Positions 38,172 through 49,159 of a stretch of 64,000 nt of DNA are shown here, piece after piece. Each line of letters begins with the position of its first letter. Position 1 is the first letter of the stretch. The position numbers and the translations under genes are program-made. The DNA is from Hydrangea macrophylla (lineage: Eukaryota > Streptophyta > Magnoliopsida > Cornales > Hydrangeaceae): contig CM066992.1 of assembly GCA_033977485.1 (NCBI GenBank), positions 102,250,140 through 102,314,139 of the forward strand, in the 5' to 3' direction. A model generated the notes under the pieces. The model did no database searches. It saw only the letters and a program-made list of their open reading frames with translations, and was not told the DNA's origin.

Positions 38172-38786
38172 TCAATCATCTCCATAAGCGGCTATCAGAA
38201 GATCTAGCGAATTGACAGGGCGAAAACGCTGAACAACGAACGGTCCAACCCCGTCATAGCTGTGAGAGGTGGACGATGAAGCAGGTACAGGAGCATCCGC
38301 CTCATCTACCATCTCCTCAGGCAGGGCTAGCTCAAGTGCTAGCTCAGCCTCGAGCTCAGCGGCAAGATCGTCCAGACCTATGCCGTCCTCTAAGATCTCC
38401 CCACCTACTGGGACCACGTGAACAACCTCTGCATCGTCCTCAGCAATGGGTACCACCGGCGGAGGCATCTCCAACTGAGCCAGATGGGCATGCACGATCT
38501 GGATCTCGAGGGAAAGGTAGAAAGCATCGCTATCGACCAACCGCAGAATCTCGACTAAAACTAGACGCTGAGCCTCTGCGAAATATCGAAGCTCAAAACG
38601 GATACGGGTTAGGTCAACTAGGCCTACCACGTGAACCTGGTGCCAAACCTCAGATACTACCGTCGTCACGGCCAACTGCTTTACGGCCGCCTGATATAAG
38701 TCGAGAAAAGCTGGGATCACTGCCCCAGGAACCACGAAGTGTCCTCCAGACCTGTCTGGTACATAAAGTGGGGGAGCTGGATCCAT
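38172..38786 (-). CDS. Extra ORF in the 5' leader of element B, function unknown
   Basis: 204 codons, sense to the element, between the primer-binding site (38956) and gag (37909). ATG comes 170 bases after the primer site. Residues about 20-105 look like a helical, aliphatic domain (FLDLYQAAVKQLAV, FAEAQRLVLVEILRLV). Residues 110-165 are very acidic (LDDLAAELEAELALE). The C-terminus is polar and proline/serine-rich. No known motif is recognised; it is not gag, envelope or RNase H. Element A has only a 173-base leader and lacks it. A 200-codon frame on the other strand (38276-38878) overlaps it and is Pro/Arg/Gln-rich, so it is judged a shadow. It may be a chance ORF in a GC-rich leader, but length and amphipathic pattern argue for a protein. 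Confidence 0.55.
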   Translation of the reverse strand: MDPAPPLYVPDRSGGHFVVPGAVIPAFLDLYQAAVKQLAVTTVVSEVWHQVHVVGLVDLTRIRFELRYFAEAQRLVLVEILRLVDSDAFYLSLEIQIVHAHLAQLEMPPPVVPIAEDDAEVVHVVPVGGEILEDGIGLDDLAAELEAELALELALPEEMVDEADAPVPASSSTSHSYDGVGPFVVQRFRPVNSLDLLIAAYGDD

Positions 38787-38955
38787 ACCTGAAAAGGTAC
38801 TACTTAAAGTCAGAACAGAATAATCTTAGGCGTTTGGGTTCTGAGTCTATCCTCCCTGTCGTATCATCGGGTGTGTAACACTTAATGGAATGTGGAATCG
38901 GGTCTATACTGGTAAACCCTAACCTGGCTAAACTATCTTGTGATAAATAATAACC

Positions 38956-38969
38956 TGGCTCTGATACCA
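38956..38969 (-). promoter_or_regulatory. Primer-binding site (initiator tRNA-Met), element B
   Basis: GGCTCTGATACCA on the plus strand; read on the element strand it is TGGTATCAGAGCC, eight bases from the LTR. Confidence 0.93.
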
Positions 38970-38977
38970 CTAAATCC

Positions 38978-41976
38978 TGTCACGCCCCGACGTAGCATAA
39001 ATAAGGAAAGCGTTTAATTTCCTTTATGGACCCGTAGGTCGCGACAGTTTGAAGGATCGATTCCGTCCCAAACGTCAAACAACAAAACATAATAATCAGA
39101 GTAAAGCAATCAAGGCTTACAAAAACTTTCTAACTTATTACATCTTATGAACCGAGGTCAACTAAGGCACAGACCGCATTGAAAATAAAATAATATCTTA
39201 GAGTCTGTTATAGTCATCCTTAAAACAAAACAGTTCATAACTTAAAACAGATAAACTTAAAACATATAATAAATAGTTTCTTTATTCCAGATGCAGCCAT
39301 TCTCAATTAGCATAGTCGTATGATTCCTCCTGATTGTAACCTGAAAAGCCTGAACACGAATGTCCAGGACGCATCAACGTCGTCAGCTTCAAGAAGCTGG
39401 TGAGTATTAAAAACATGACTTTGAATGTAAAACATACCAACTTACCTTTTTCCAATTCCCATTTAAATCCACAAGTTTATTATTGAAGTAAGGAGCTCAT
39501 TTAGAAAACATTCACAACATTATTTAAAGAGGGTAATTTAAACAGATGGGACCGTGTATGAGAACAATGCACCACACTCATCTTGCCGACTCTTTTCTCT
39601 CGACAGCCACAACAACCCACTAACCTACTCCTGGTATCTTTGAAACACTCAGATAGCCACACTTTAGCAACGGGGCGCCAGGGAGTGTCCAGTTTGCCTC
39701 ACACTTTGGTCCGGGGTACCAGGGAGTGTCCAATGCCTCACACTTTGAATACCCTAACCGCCATGCAAATACCGGGGCAACCCCTCACACAGTATCCAGA
39801 CTTGAGTTATCAGGGAGTGTCCGTAGGCCACACTTTAGCACTACCATGGGTGCCAGGGAATGTCCGAGTTCGGCTTCACACACTTTAACGCTTCCATGGA
39901 CGTCAGGGAGTGTCCTTATTTGCCACCGTCGCATTTCAAAGATACCCTCTTCCACAATCGCAACCACAACCACAACCACAACCACAACCACAACCACAAC
40001 CACAAACTCATACTCAACCACAACCACGACCACAAACACAAACTCATACCCTTTCCACACTACCATTACTCTTTTCCACACAGACTGACACCCATATGCA
40101 TGTACCACTGACCCACATGAATGGTATGCACTTAAATGAAAACAAAAATGCTGAATTAAAGGAACAACACGCGTACGGGGATCAATGAGTCATACTACAA
40201 TGTTTTAATCATTCAAACATAACCAAATAGAGTTCTGATTAACTAAATATCCCAAACAGAACCTCAACAGTATATAAATTTCATCCAAACAGTCCCTTAA
40301 CAGAAAAACAGACAAAAACAGAAACTGCAATACCTCGCGCGCGCGGGCCGCTCGCGCGAAGGGTCGCTCGCGCGATAAGCCCATTTTTCCTTTTATTAAT
40401 AAACTTTTCTGTCTGCCTGAGGAAAGCAAGGTCGCGCGCGCGGATCGCTCGCGCGAAGGGGTTCTCGCGCGACCCTCGCTCGCGCGACCAGCCAATTTTC
40501 AATTATATATATATAAACTCTTACGTCTGCCTGGGGAAGCCTACCTCGCGCGCGCGGGCCGCTCGCGCGAAAGGTCGCTCGCGCGGGCCGCTCGCGCGAT
40601 TCTTCAAGCGCGCGATCGCGACGCGAGATGAAGCTGAGGCTTCATCTTCTCCGCAGGAACTGCTCTGGTTCAGCAAACAGGGGTCCTTTTTGACCCATTT
40701 CAGTTCTGTAAGTGTGTATGTCCTATTATATATGGATCTCTTTGTTTTTCAACAAGGATTAAGAATCTATGGTTAATTTAACATGATTCTAACCATAACT
40801 CTCCAATTTTATGATAAACTTAAACATGTCAAAATTTGATTTCTAATATACTTCCTCATATGAACGAATTAAGCTCTAAAACTTCAAACATAGTCAATAC
40901 ATACTATAATCTTCCATATTCATCTCTAAAAACGAATTTAGATTAAGGTTTGAAAATCTTGATTTCAAGCTATGAATTTTCATACGTAGGATCAACAATG
41001 GTGTATTACAAAATTAAACAAACACACAGTAAATAGACATGTAATTACATTCTTAGTGAGTTAGTAATACTCACAGATTGATAAGAAAGTGTGTGTGTTG
41101 AGAAAGATTCAAGAAATACAAGAGGCCCAATCAAGCTTGGCTATGGAGTTGTGTAGTTTCTTTCTCCAGAAAATCTCCAGAATATAACTCTCAAGCTCTC
41201 TCTTTTCTCTCTGTGTAAATGAAGTGCAGTGATGAGAATGTGTGTGTATTGAACATATATAGAGAGAGCCAATTGGAGAACTTGGGCTCCAAGAATTTTT
41301 AAGTTCACTTAGCACTTCTCTAATTAAGTTAACAAAACCTTAATCCTCTTAAAATGACAGCATATATACATACGTATTTACATAATACACAGTTGATATG
41401 TCCCAAGTTTAAGCCAAAGGCCATGGATAGGTGTATAGGGGTCAAATGGGGTTGTTTGGCAATTTAGCTTATAGGCACTACACAACACACATAAGTTAAA
41501 CATTCCCAAACAATGCCTTATCCAATGATTACTTGCCATTAATGGAAATAAAGCAAATGTCTAAATCGGTCACTTCCAAAATCTGTGAAAGTTAAACACA
41601 ACATGGACAGTTTTAGACATAAACTGGTATTTTCGGGGCGCGGTGGTCACCACAAAAATACAAGAAATTCGTTTTAACGTAGGAAGTGATTTTCTGGTTT
41701 CATAAAAATACTGATTGAATCAAAAGTAAACTTTTCCACCGTTTTTGAAATACAGATTTTGAAATCCACACAGGTATTACTAATTTTATAAAAATTACAA
41801 TTTAACCCCAACAACATTCTAAGCTTGCAATAATTCAAGAAAAGAAATAAAATTTAGAACATGAGAAATGTAATTGAATGAAGCAGTCCATAATAATTGA
41901 AATTAAATATGACAATGCAAATACCAATTAAATATGAAAATAAATTTTAAATTAAATGGAAATGCAGGTTATTACA
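38978..41976 (-). repeat. 5' LTR of element B (2999 bp)
   Basis: Same order of parts as 30333-33387. Conserved hairpins at 39349-39368 (CCTGAACA-CGAA-TGTCCAGG; on the RNA strand the loop is UUCG) and 39384-39399 (CAGCTTC-AA-GAAGCTG). CG-rich array at 40336-40630 is shorter by about two units; the (CAACCA)n run is one unit longer. Confidence 0.97.
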
Positions 41977-42476
41977 ATCCATCATATTACCACCGAATTA
42001 AAAAACACCCTCGATTGCGCTCTTCCACCTTGTTAACCTTGGGCGCAAACTTGCTAGCTCCACTCTGCCTCTAGGCGGGTTTACCCTTACCATTGCGTTT
42101 AGGCCCACTGGCCCTGCGCTTACTTCCACTTATGGAAGTTGTGGTCAAGAGTGTAGCTATACGGTTTGCCTTATCTTTTTGGCGCTCTGTATTCAGCTAA
42201 ACATGTCGGAAAATGTCAAAAACTAAAAACTTAACATTTCCGTTGTGGATCATGATTTGTTTTCTACGGACCCGCGAATCAGGTAAAGAACTAATTATAG
42301 CCTGAAACTGCAGTTCACCAGTAAAGATGTTCCGAGCTGTCACAGCCCGGTCCCACAATAGCGGAACCGGAGCCCGTGGCACGCCACCGAGGCTAAACCA
42401 ATTCATTAACGTTCCCAAAATTAGGTTTGAAGAATACACGCAGCGGAAAACAAAACACATTTTAAAACCAGAGGTT

Positions 42477-42687
42477 CAGTCGACTGCTCAGTCGACTGTG
42501 CAGTCGACTGCTCAGTCGACGGAGGCGGGCAGGGATTTTAACAACAAATTTCAGTCGACTGAAACTAGAGGTCCAGTCGACTGCGGAGGGGTCCAGTCGA
42601 CTGCCCTGGGGTCCAGTTGACTGCTTCTGCTAAAAATAAAGCAGTGGCTAACAGGCCCAGGGGTTCAGTCGACTGCTCAGTCGACTG
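42477..42687. repeat. Array of the palindrome CAGTCGACTG in LTR E
   Basis: Eight exact copies (42477, 42489, 42501, 42552, 42574, 42594, 42666, 42678) and two near copies (42513, 42614). Confidence 0.95.
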
Positions 42688-43020
42688 CTCCCCTGGCAGC
42701 AGCCCAATCTGCAGAAAACAAGTTTAAAAAAGCTTCCTAACTTCCATCCAAAGATCAACCACTCAAATCAAACTCAGTCTAAAGTAATTCTAGCTGTATT
42801 AAAGCATTACCAAACATAATTACAACATGTTATAGTCTAATACAACGTTCAAGATCCATTCTATCATACCAAGTTAAACATAACTAAAACCATAAGAATT
42901 CTTATTACAACATTCCTATTATCCCAAAACTACAAGATTTACATTACAAGTTGCCTCTCAAGCGAACTCCCAACCCACGTACTCACTTCTGCGATTCCTC
43001 GCCAGCATTTACACCTGAAA

Positions 43021-43070
43021 TGGTTATTTGAATAACCACACATATTTCGATTTGTTTAAGCTAAAGCTTA
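43021..43070 (-). promoter_or_regulatory. Conserved hairpin pair in LTR E
   Basis: TGGTTATT-TG-AATAACCA (43021-43038) and TAAGCT-AA-AGCTTA (43057-43070), the latter next to GTGAATAAAA, which read on the minus strand is TTTTATTCAC before the hairpin as in the other families. Confidence 0.55.
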
Positions 43071-44438
43071 GTGAATAAAACAACATATGCACATGAATGA
43101 TAAACATGTCCGCATTCACATCTCTACATTTCATACTAGTCGCCGGAGACTCACGTGCCCGTCCATACTCCCAATCCGCGACTCCTCGCCAATAAGTCCA
43201 CGCGAAAGGGTAAGACCCACGATTCTTTTCTTCAATCGTGCGACCTTAATGCCTATAACGACTCCACAAAATGGCACGGTGACCACGTGCTCCTTCTGAC
43301 CCACATAAGCAACTTAACATGCTCAAATACATATCACCATGCTCGCGATAATCAAAACATATCACCGTGCTATTGAGCCTACTTATCAATATAAATGCCC
43401 AATATGAACTACACAATATATCTCTATGGATTAATACATGCTATTCAAACATAACATGAATACATGCCAAGAAATCATTCCAAAGACATAGTTGAATCAC
43501 TCACCTCCAAATAACGCTCCTATAATTCAATCTGAAGAAAACCCGTGCACAAAGAACGTGCAGAAGTCCGTCTAATACAATTCCTATGGATCAGAATTCC
43601 ATTTATCAACTTTTATGAAAAATTCTAGGAAATAACTTTTCGGAAAACTTAGCCAAACAGGCCCTAACATATATCAAAACGAAGCTCTTACCTCAAGGAG
43701 CTCGAATATGAAATCTGGGAGAAACCAGACTGACGGAAGGTCGTCGTTTGGCGTCGCAAAGCTCTAAGCAATCAAATCTCCCTCTAGCCCCCTTTTGGCC
43801 TCCTTCTTGAGTTTTAGGTTAAGAGTTGTGAAATATCTCAACTCATCTCTATCTATATATAGGCAACATTCTCGGGGAATTACGTTTACCTCCCCACGAG
43901 TTTTCCAAACTCCTAATCAGTCTCTGAAACTTTCTATACAGCTTATTCATAGCTTTATAAGTGAAACTTCAAAATTATAAAAGTTTTCGACTAAGTTTCG
44001 TTTGGTCGCTAAAACGCGAATTTCTACATGACGTTTCCGAAGTTGCTAATTAGCCTACCAAATTAACAGCGTGTTCATTCGTCCTCACCAGGATACTAAA
44101 ACTAACAACAGAAATAAATTCTAAAACAGAAAATAATACAGATATTGAAATACACAGGTAAACATTTATTTCAGATAAACATTTAAAGTATTCCACAGTG
44201 ACCGTCTCATATTCGAAGAGACTTCACAAACAATAAATCCTCAATTACCACAGTTTCAAAGGGTTCTCTAATACAGACACCCAAATCGACTCGTGAGTCA
44301 AAACTCACTCAACCATGTGTCATAGGACACGCCACATCACATTATCATGCATGACAACATGGTACAAATGCAATAACACAAATGTGGGTGTTATACGAGC
44401 AATCTGAAATCACGAATCATACTTGTCATCAACCTTAG

Positions 44439-45660
44439 TGTTAGGAAACTGCGTTCCCAGAATCCGTTGACAGCGTATATAAGTTGGTACTGCAAAAATT
44501 ATGTGAAAACTGCAATAACCCTATAAGGACGGAACTAGGGTTATCTTAAACTGCTAAAATGGATTGGTGTAGTAGACGAATCGAGAACACGGGCTCGATA
44601 ACAGCTCACGATCTTCTATTCCGAGTTATAATACTCTTGATGGAAAAACGCAAACTGAGGAGAGAGCCAAAGCAGCATATATATAGGCTATGATAGGGAC
44701 CATAATAAGTCAATAAGGAATAGGCTTCATTATAGAATTAGGAAACCCTAATTCAAACTGAATCAGATTCCTATTTTCATAAATTATAATTCATACTACT
44801 AAAGAATTATAATTGTACTCCTACCCTTATCTCAAAAATATATTTCGAGCTCCATGTTATTAAATGGTTATTATCTCCCCATGTTAAGATTAGAGATATC
44901 CATTAATTAAATATAATTACTGACAATCATATTTAATTAATCTCTTGAAATTCCTTGAGATCCTCTGCTTAAATTATCTGATATGTCGGATACAAAATCC
45001 ACCTGCAGGGTTTGATATAATCAAAACTTATAAGCTTTCTCAAGGGGATATCATCAATCCCAAAATTGAGACATGGATTCCATCATTAATTAATATCCAC
45101 CACACAATTAATATTTTCACCCAATCCAATGAGATATTGACCTATTTAAGGATCTCACCCTTTTAAGGATCAAAGTGTATATATGAAATGTACGTGTCTA
45201 TAAATTAACTTAGGATTTAGAGCATAAGCACTCATAATAGTCATGAGGTACTAATTATCTTATAAGTCAGTCTAAAGATAATTACCCCAAGTCGGTCCCG
45301 TTTAATACACAAAGTGTACCAATATGGTGAGTTGAAACTATACCATTTTCCGTAGTCAAGACAAACCTACTACAACACCATGATGCAGTCCTATCGATGG
45401 TGTGCCAAATCCATCAAAGACTGTAAACCAAAATCTTACATTCTACAATATCCCATGGTCTGATCTTCCGTGTGTTAACCGAACTTTACACACCAAACCA
45501 CCTACTATGTAGAATGAAAGACACACATGCATAATATTAAATAAACAATATAATATAAATATTGCCCACACAGATTCTCATAAAAATGGATTAACTAATT
45601 TTATTAAATGAATAATAAATCAACTACATAAAGCATGACTTTTAGTACATACCCCTAACA
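44439..45660 (-). mobile_element. Solo LTR F (Copia type, 1222 bp)
   Basis: Starts TGTTAGGAAACTGCG and ends CATACCCCTAACA, a 7-base inverted terminal match TGTTAGG/CCTAACA, flanked by CTTAG at 44434-44438 and 45661-45665. A TATA-like CTATATATATGCTGC on the minus strand (near 44680) followed by a CT-rich leader suggests minus orientation. Confidence 0.87.
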
Positions 45661-45965
45661 CTTAGATTTCCAGTCATCGTGTACTTGGAACGTTTTCTTT
45701 ACTTTCCCGAACTTCATAACTAGATGCTTAATCTAGTAGTGAATGTGCCATCGAAAACAAATTCGAGCTGATCTCACAATTCTTTGGCTATTGAGTAGTA
45801 TATATACTTCCCAACAAGATCATGGTGCATGCTGCTTATCACAAATCGCGTGCTATGATCCTTCTCGAGCCAAGTATTATAAGCTATTAAGGTTATAATG
45901 ATGTTGGGTCGGAGGCCCATTATTCGGTTCAATGGGTTGGACCATAGAATAAGTTTAAAGCCCAT

Positions 45966-48697
45966 AAGCTCTTGCTCATCCTATAGGTGTGTTATTTTGT
46001 AGTGCCATATTACAAAAATTAGACCCTTTTTAAACTTGTTATCTTTGTAAAGATTAACGAAGTGTGGTTTGAAAAACATTTGAGAACTTGCACAAATGAT
46101 TGACATTATTATTTGCACATTTCATAAAGTTTGTTTTAAAATCCAATTACAAATGAATTTTTCCCTTTTACAATTTAAGACAAAAAAATTTGCTATTGCT
46201 CAGCAATCAAATCTCAATTTTGTAAATCAAGAAAACCTCTTATAATTGATTTTTCTAAACAAGTATCAATTAGATGGTACAATTATCTATCTAAGATCAT
46301 GCACAATGATATAAAGTGCATCATACAACAAAAAATGAGCATGGACCCCCACGTGGGTCTGAATCAACAACTTAGAGCTCATACTAAAGTAATTCAAGTG
46401 TATGATATAGGAATAAAGAAAACCATCCCTTTACAAGTAGGCTTTTCCAATACAAGAAATAAAACTCTCATCCTCACATTACACTTATAGCCCATAAAAA
46501 AATAGGGATGCTTTGTTCATAAACATATACAAGAACAGACTTAAAACATACATCGTGAGGACACAAGCTCCACAAATTGTCAATTAATCGTCCATTCATT
46601 TTATCCAGATTAATGCATTAATCACATACACCAAGCACTCATGTGGTCTATTTAAAAATGAATGGACTAATCCATCACTCCATTTAAGGAGGAGGATTAG
46701 AGGTCTCGGGTAATCCAATCACAAACATCAATAATTAAATATGACCAACTATGCAATGAGCCTCTAAGAAACAATAAAGTTTGCAATAAAATAATTATTG
46801 CGCAGCCGGGATAGCTCCCGTAGGCTAAGTAAAATCAATGAAAAAACCTAGATTTTTCACTAATTTTAACACAATTTTAGGTCTTAAAATATATTTTAAA
46901 ACCAATTCATTAAGGGCTTTTAAATTTAAAAATTAATTTAAAACCTCATGAAAAATTAATTAACTGAAAAACTGGTTTTCATTATAAAAGAATTTTCCAA
47001 AATTTATCAATGCCCAAAAAAATATTTTGAATCAATTTAACAAAATAAATTGATCTAGTTAAAAAAAATTAACTAAGAGCAACAAAAATTCCCAAAAAAT
47101 ACAAAATTTTCAAAGAATTTGTTCTCAAAAGATTTTCAATGGTCTAATATGGTGTTCTAAACACCCCATATTAATTTTTTAAAAAATTAATAGTCTATTT
47201 TGGCTATTTTAATCAATTAAATAAATGCTCATAAGCATAAATTTTATGCTCTAAAATACCAAAACAATAATGAGATATTTCACAAAAAATTTTCTCAAGT
47301 CTCCAATCGGTGTACAAAAATATTATATATTAAATTCAAGAATTAACAGCTTCTTTTGTTATATTTTAAGCAATTAATATCGTGTACTCAGCACAATATA
47401 TGCTCTAAAATATATTACAATGAGCGAGGAAATTCACAAAAAATATTTTCTCAAGCTACCACTAGTGTTCTAGACACATTGTGTTAATTCCTTGAACTAA
47501 TAATCAATAAAAATATTTTAAGCAATTTAATACGTGTACAAAAACACATGATACTCTAAAATATTAATATGATTTAGATAATTTATCAAAAACTATCTAT
47601 GAGTCCCACAAATATTTTTATGGTTCAAAACAGTATCCCTTATGTCCCATATTAATTACAAAAATTAATAGTGTATTTTGGCTATTTTAAGCAATTAAAT
47701 AAATGCCCAAAAGCATAAATCACATGCTCTAAAATATTAAAAATACATGATAATTTACAAAAAAATTATCTTAGAGTCCCTTACAGTGTACTAAACACTA
47801 AATTTTAATTTCAAAAATTAATATGCATTTTTGAATATTTTAAGCAATTAAAAACACATTTAAAACATATCTTTTATGCGCTAAAATACCAAAAAAAAAT
47901 AATGAAATAATTTACCATAAAATTTTGGTCCCACTAAGTATCTATAATGTAGGAAAAATAAAATATTAATTTTTTTTTTATATTTTTTTCAGAATTTTAA
48001 AGCAATTAAAATATTTTAAAACATTAAAAACTATTTAATTTAATAGCAGAAACTGTTTTAATTACAAAATAATTAAATTTTTTTCTAATAAAAATATTTA
48101 AAATATATATTATGGACTGGGACCTAGAGACACATCTCCACTCTACGGACCCATGGTCACCGAACCAACGTCGGCCAGCGAGTGGGCCCACTCTCCTCAG
48201 CGAGAGTGGGCGTTGTCAATCTCTGGTTCATCTTCCCCAACACAAAACCAATCTGGGTTTTGGGGGCTGCTCAACCCTTCAACTTTGCAAGCTCATATCT
48301 CACTCATTTTTCGTCGAAAACTTACAAATTTTATATCGTTGAAAAGCTCTCAAGGAGTACTACAAGTTCATGCCAAAAAAAGATTGATTAAAGAACTAAA
48401 TCTTTCGAAAACAGAGAGCAAATTTCTGAAAAAATTTCGTTTTCAACCCAAAACCTAATCTTGGGTTTGTGATTTCTCCCACATGGGAGATAATCAGCCC
48501 ATGAGATTTCATGGGGGAAGGGGGGGACTCTAGGGACCATAAGGAACACAACCATGTAAAAAAATTCGGACACCTATTGTAGTTTTATATTATACCCACT
48601 TGAAAATCAATTTTTTAAAGTTTTTATAAAAAAAGCTCGAAATCCATCAATGGTGGATTCGTTTTTGGGCACATATAGGCGAACAACAACATATATG
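45966..48697 (-). other. Long 5' leader of the Copia host
   Basis: No coding region seen. Unusually long for a Copia leader; about 1.2 kb of it is the AT-rich tandem array at 46900-48070. The part 48110-48560 is less AT-rich but has only short frames without recognisable domains. An unrecognised further insertion is possible. Confidence 0.5.
46900..48070. repeat. Degenerate tandem array, period about 155 bp
   Basis: The anchor AATATTTTAAGCAATTAA (or close variants) occurs at about 47211, 47368, 47520, 47689, 47842 and 48000, spaced 152-169 bases. Each is followed by AAGCATAAAT...ATGCTCTAAAATA and by an ATTAATTTTT...AAAATTAATA stretch. Six clear copies, perhaps one or two more before 47200. 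Very AT-rich. Confidence 0.8.
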
Positions 48698-48709
48698 CTC
48701 TGATACAAA
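48698..48709 (-). promoter_or_regulatory. Degraded primer-binding site of the Copia host
   Basis: GCTCTGATACAA next to the LTR; on the minus strand it is close to the tRNA-Met complement TGGTATCAGAGC. Confidence 0.7.
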
Positions 48710-49154
48710 TGTAGAAAAATCATGCACACAAGAATGGAGTCGGGTTTAGGTCACTTACCTAGCGGAATATAGCCTGATAGGATCGAATGAGTCGGCGTTG
48801 TTACGAGCCCAATCAAGAACCACGAACCTGCTGTACCTATATCGCTTCTGTGTACTCCCTTGTGCTTCGCCTAGGTCGTAGAAGACGCTACTAGAGCGGT
48901 CTCCATCAATGTCACGTGTTAAATCCCATAGCTCCAATGGTGATGGCCAAGAGAGAGAAAACCGTGAGAGAGAGGGGAGAGATATAGAGAGGCCGGACAT
49001 ATTATTGTATCTCTTAGGGATCCTCATATGTGTGTTTATATCATATATATATATATACAAACATTCACCAAATCCTAGGGCTCCAAGAGCCAAGGCCCAT
49101 TGGACCCAGTCCAATGATATGTGGGTGCCCGTATGACCCACAATATTTCTTACA
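48710..49154 (-). repeat. 5' LTR of the Copia host
   Basis: TGTAGAAAAATC ... TTTCTTACA, matching 21137-21579. Followed by the GTATG target duplication. Confidence 0.93.
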
Positions 49155-49159
49155 GTATG

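Larger units (their letters stand above)
30333..41976 (-). mobile_element. Complete chromovirus element B (11.6 kb)
   Basis: Two nearly identical LTRs (38978-41976 as 5' LTR, 30333-33387 as 3' LTR), tRNA-Met primer site, an extra leader ORF, gag-pol and polypurine tract. Flanked by ATCCA at 30328-30332 and 41977-41981. By eye the LTRs differ by about 11 substitutions plus repeat-number changes, so the insertion is young. It lies within the older Copia element. The only coding lesion seen is one extra base near the end of pol. Confidence 0.97.
42338..44395 (-). mobile_element. Solo LTR E (Gypsy type, 2058 bp)
   Basis: Starts TGTCACAGCCCGG and ends GGGTGTTATA (one change from the usual TTACA), flanked by CGAGC at 42333-42337 and 44396-44400. 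Contains the CAGTCGACTG array and the hairpin pair at 43021-43070. No gene. A different LTR family from A-D. Confidence 0.9.
41982..45965 (-). pseudogene. Copia gag, split by solo LTRs E and F
   Basis: On the minus strand, residues like YNTWLEKDHSTRFVISSMHH and DLVGKYIYYSIAKEL (45774-45900) match the start of Copia gag (UBN2-type). After F and E the text continues near 42337-42190 with NIFTGELQFQAIISSLPDS, and IMIHNGNVK, then a basic Lys/Gly-rich stretch (KRNGKGKPA) at about 42090. Stops and shifts are present. Its neighbours place it just upstream of the pre-integrase fragment beyond element B. Confidence 0.75.
21137..49154 (-). mobile_element. Degenerate Ty1/Copia element, host of five nested insertions
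   Basis: Two LTRs of about 444 bases (21137-21579 and 48710-49154) in the same orientation are flanked by GTATG (21132-21136 and 49155-49159). On the minus strand the order is 5' LTR, primer site, long leader, gag, gag-pre-integrase, integrase, RT, RNase H, 3' LTR, which is Copia order. Removing C with D, B, E and F leaves about 8 kb. The genes carry many stops, so the element is old. The TG end of the 21137 LTR is mutated (TA). Confidence 0.9.

Noticed and set aside
38276..38878. 200-codon plus-strand ORF antisense to the leader ORF of element B
   Set aside because: Pro/Arg/Gln-rich with no pattern of a folded protein, antisense to the element, and it overlaps the more plausible sense ORF.
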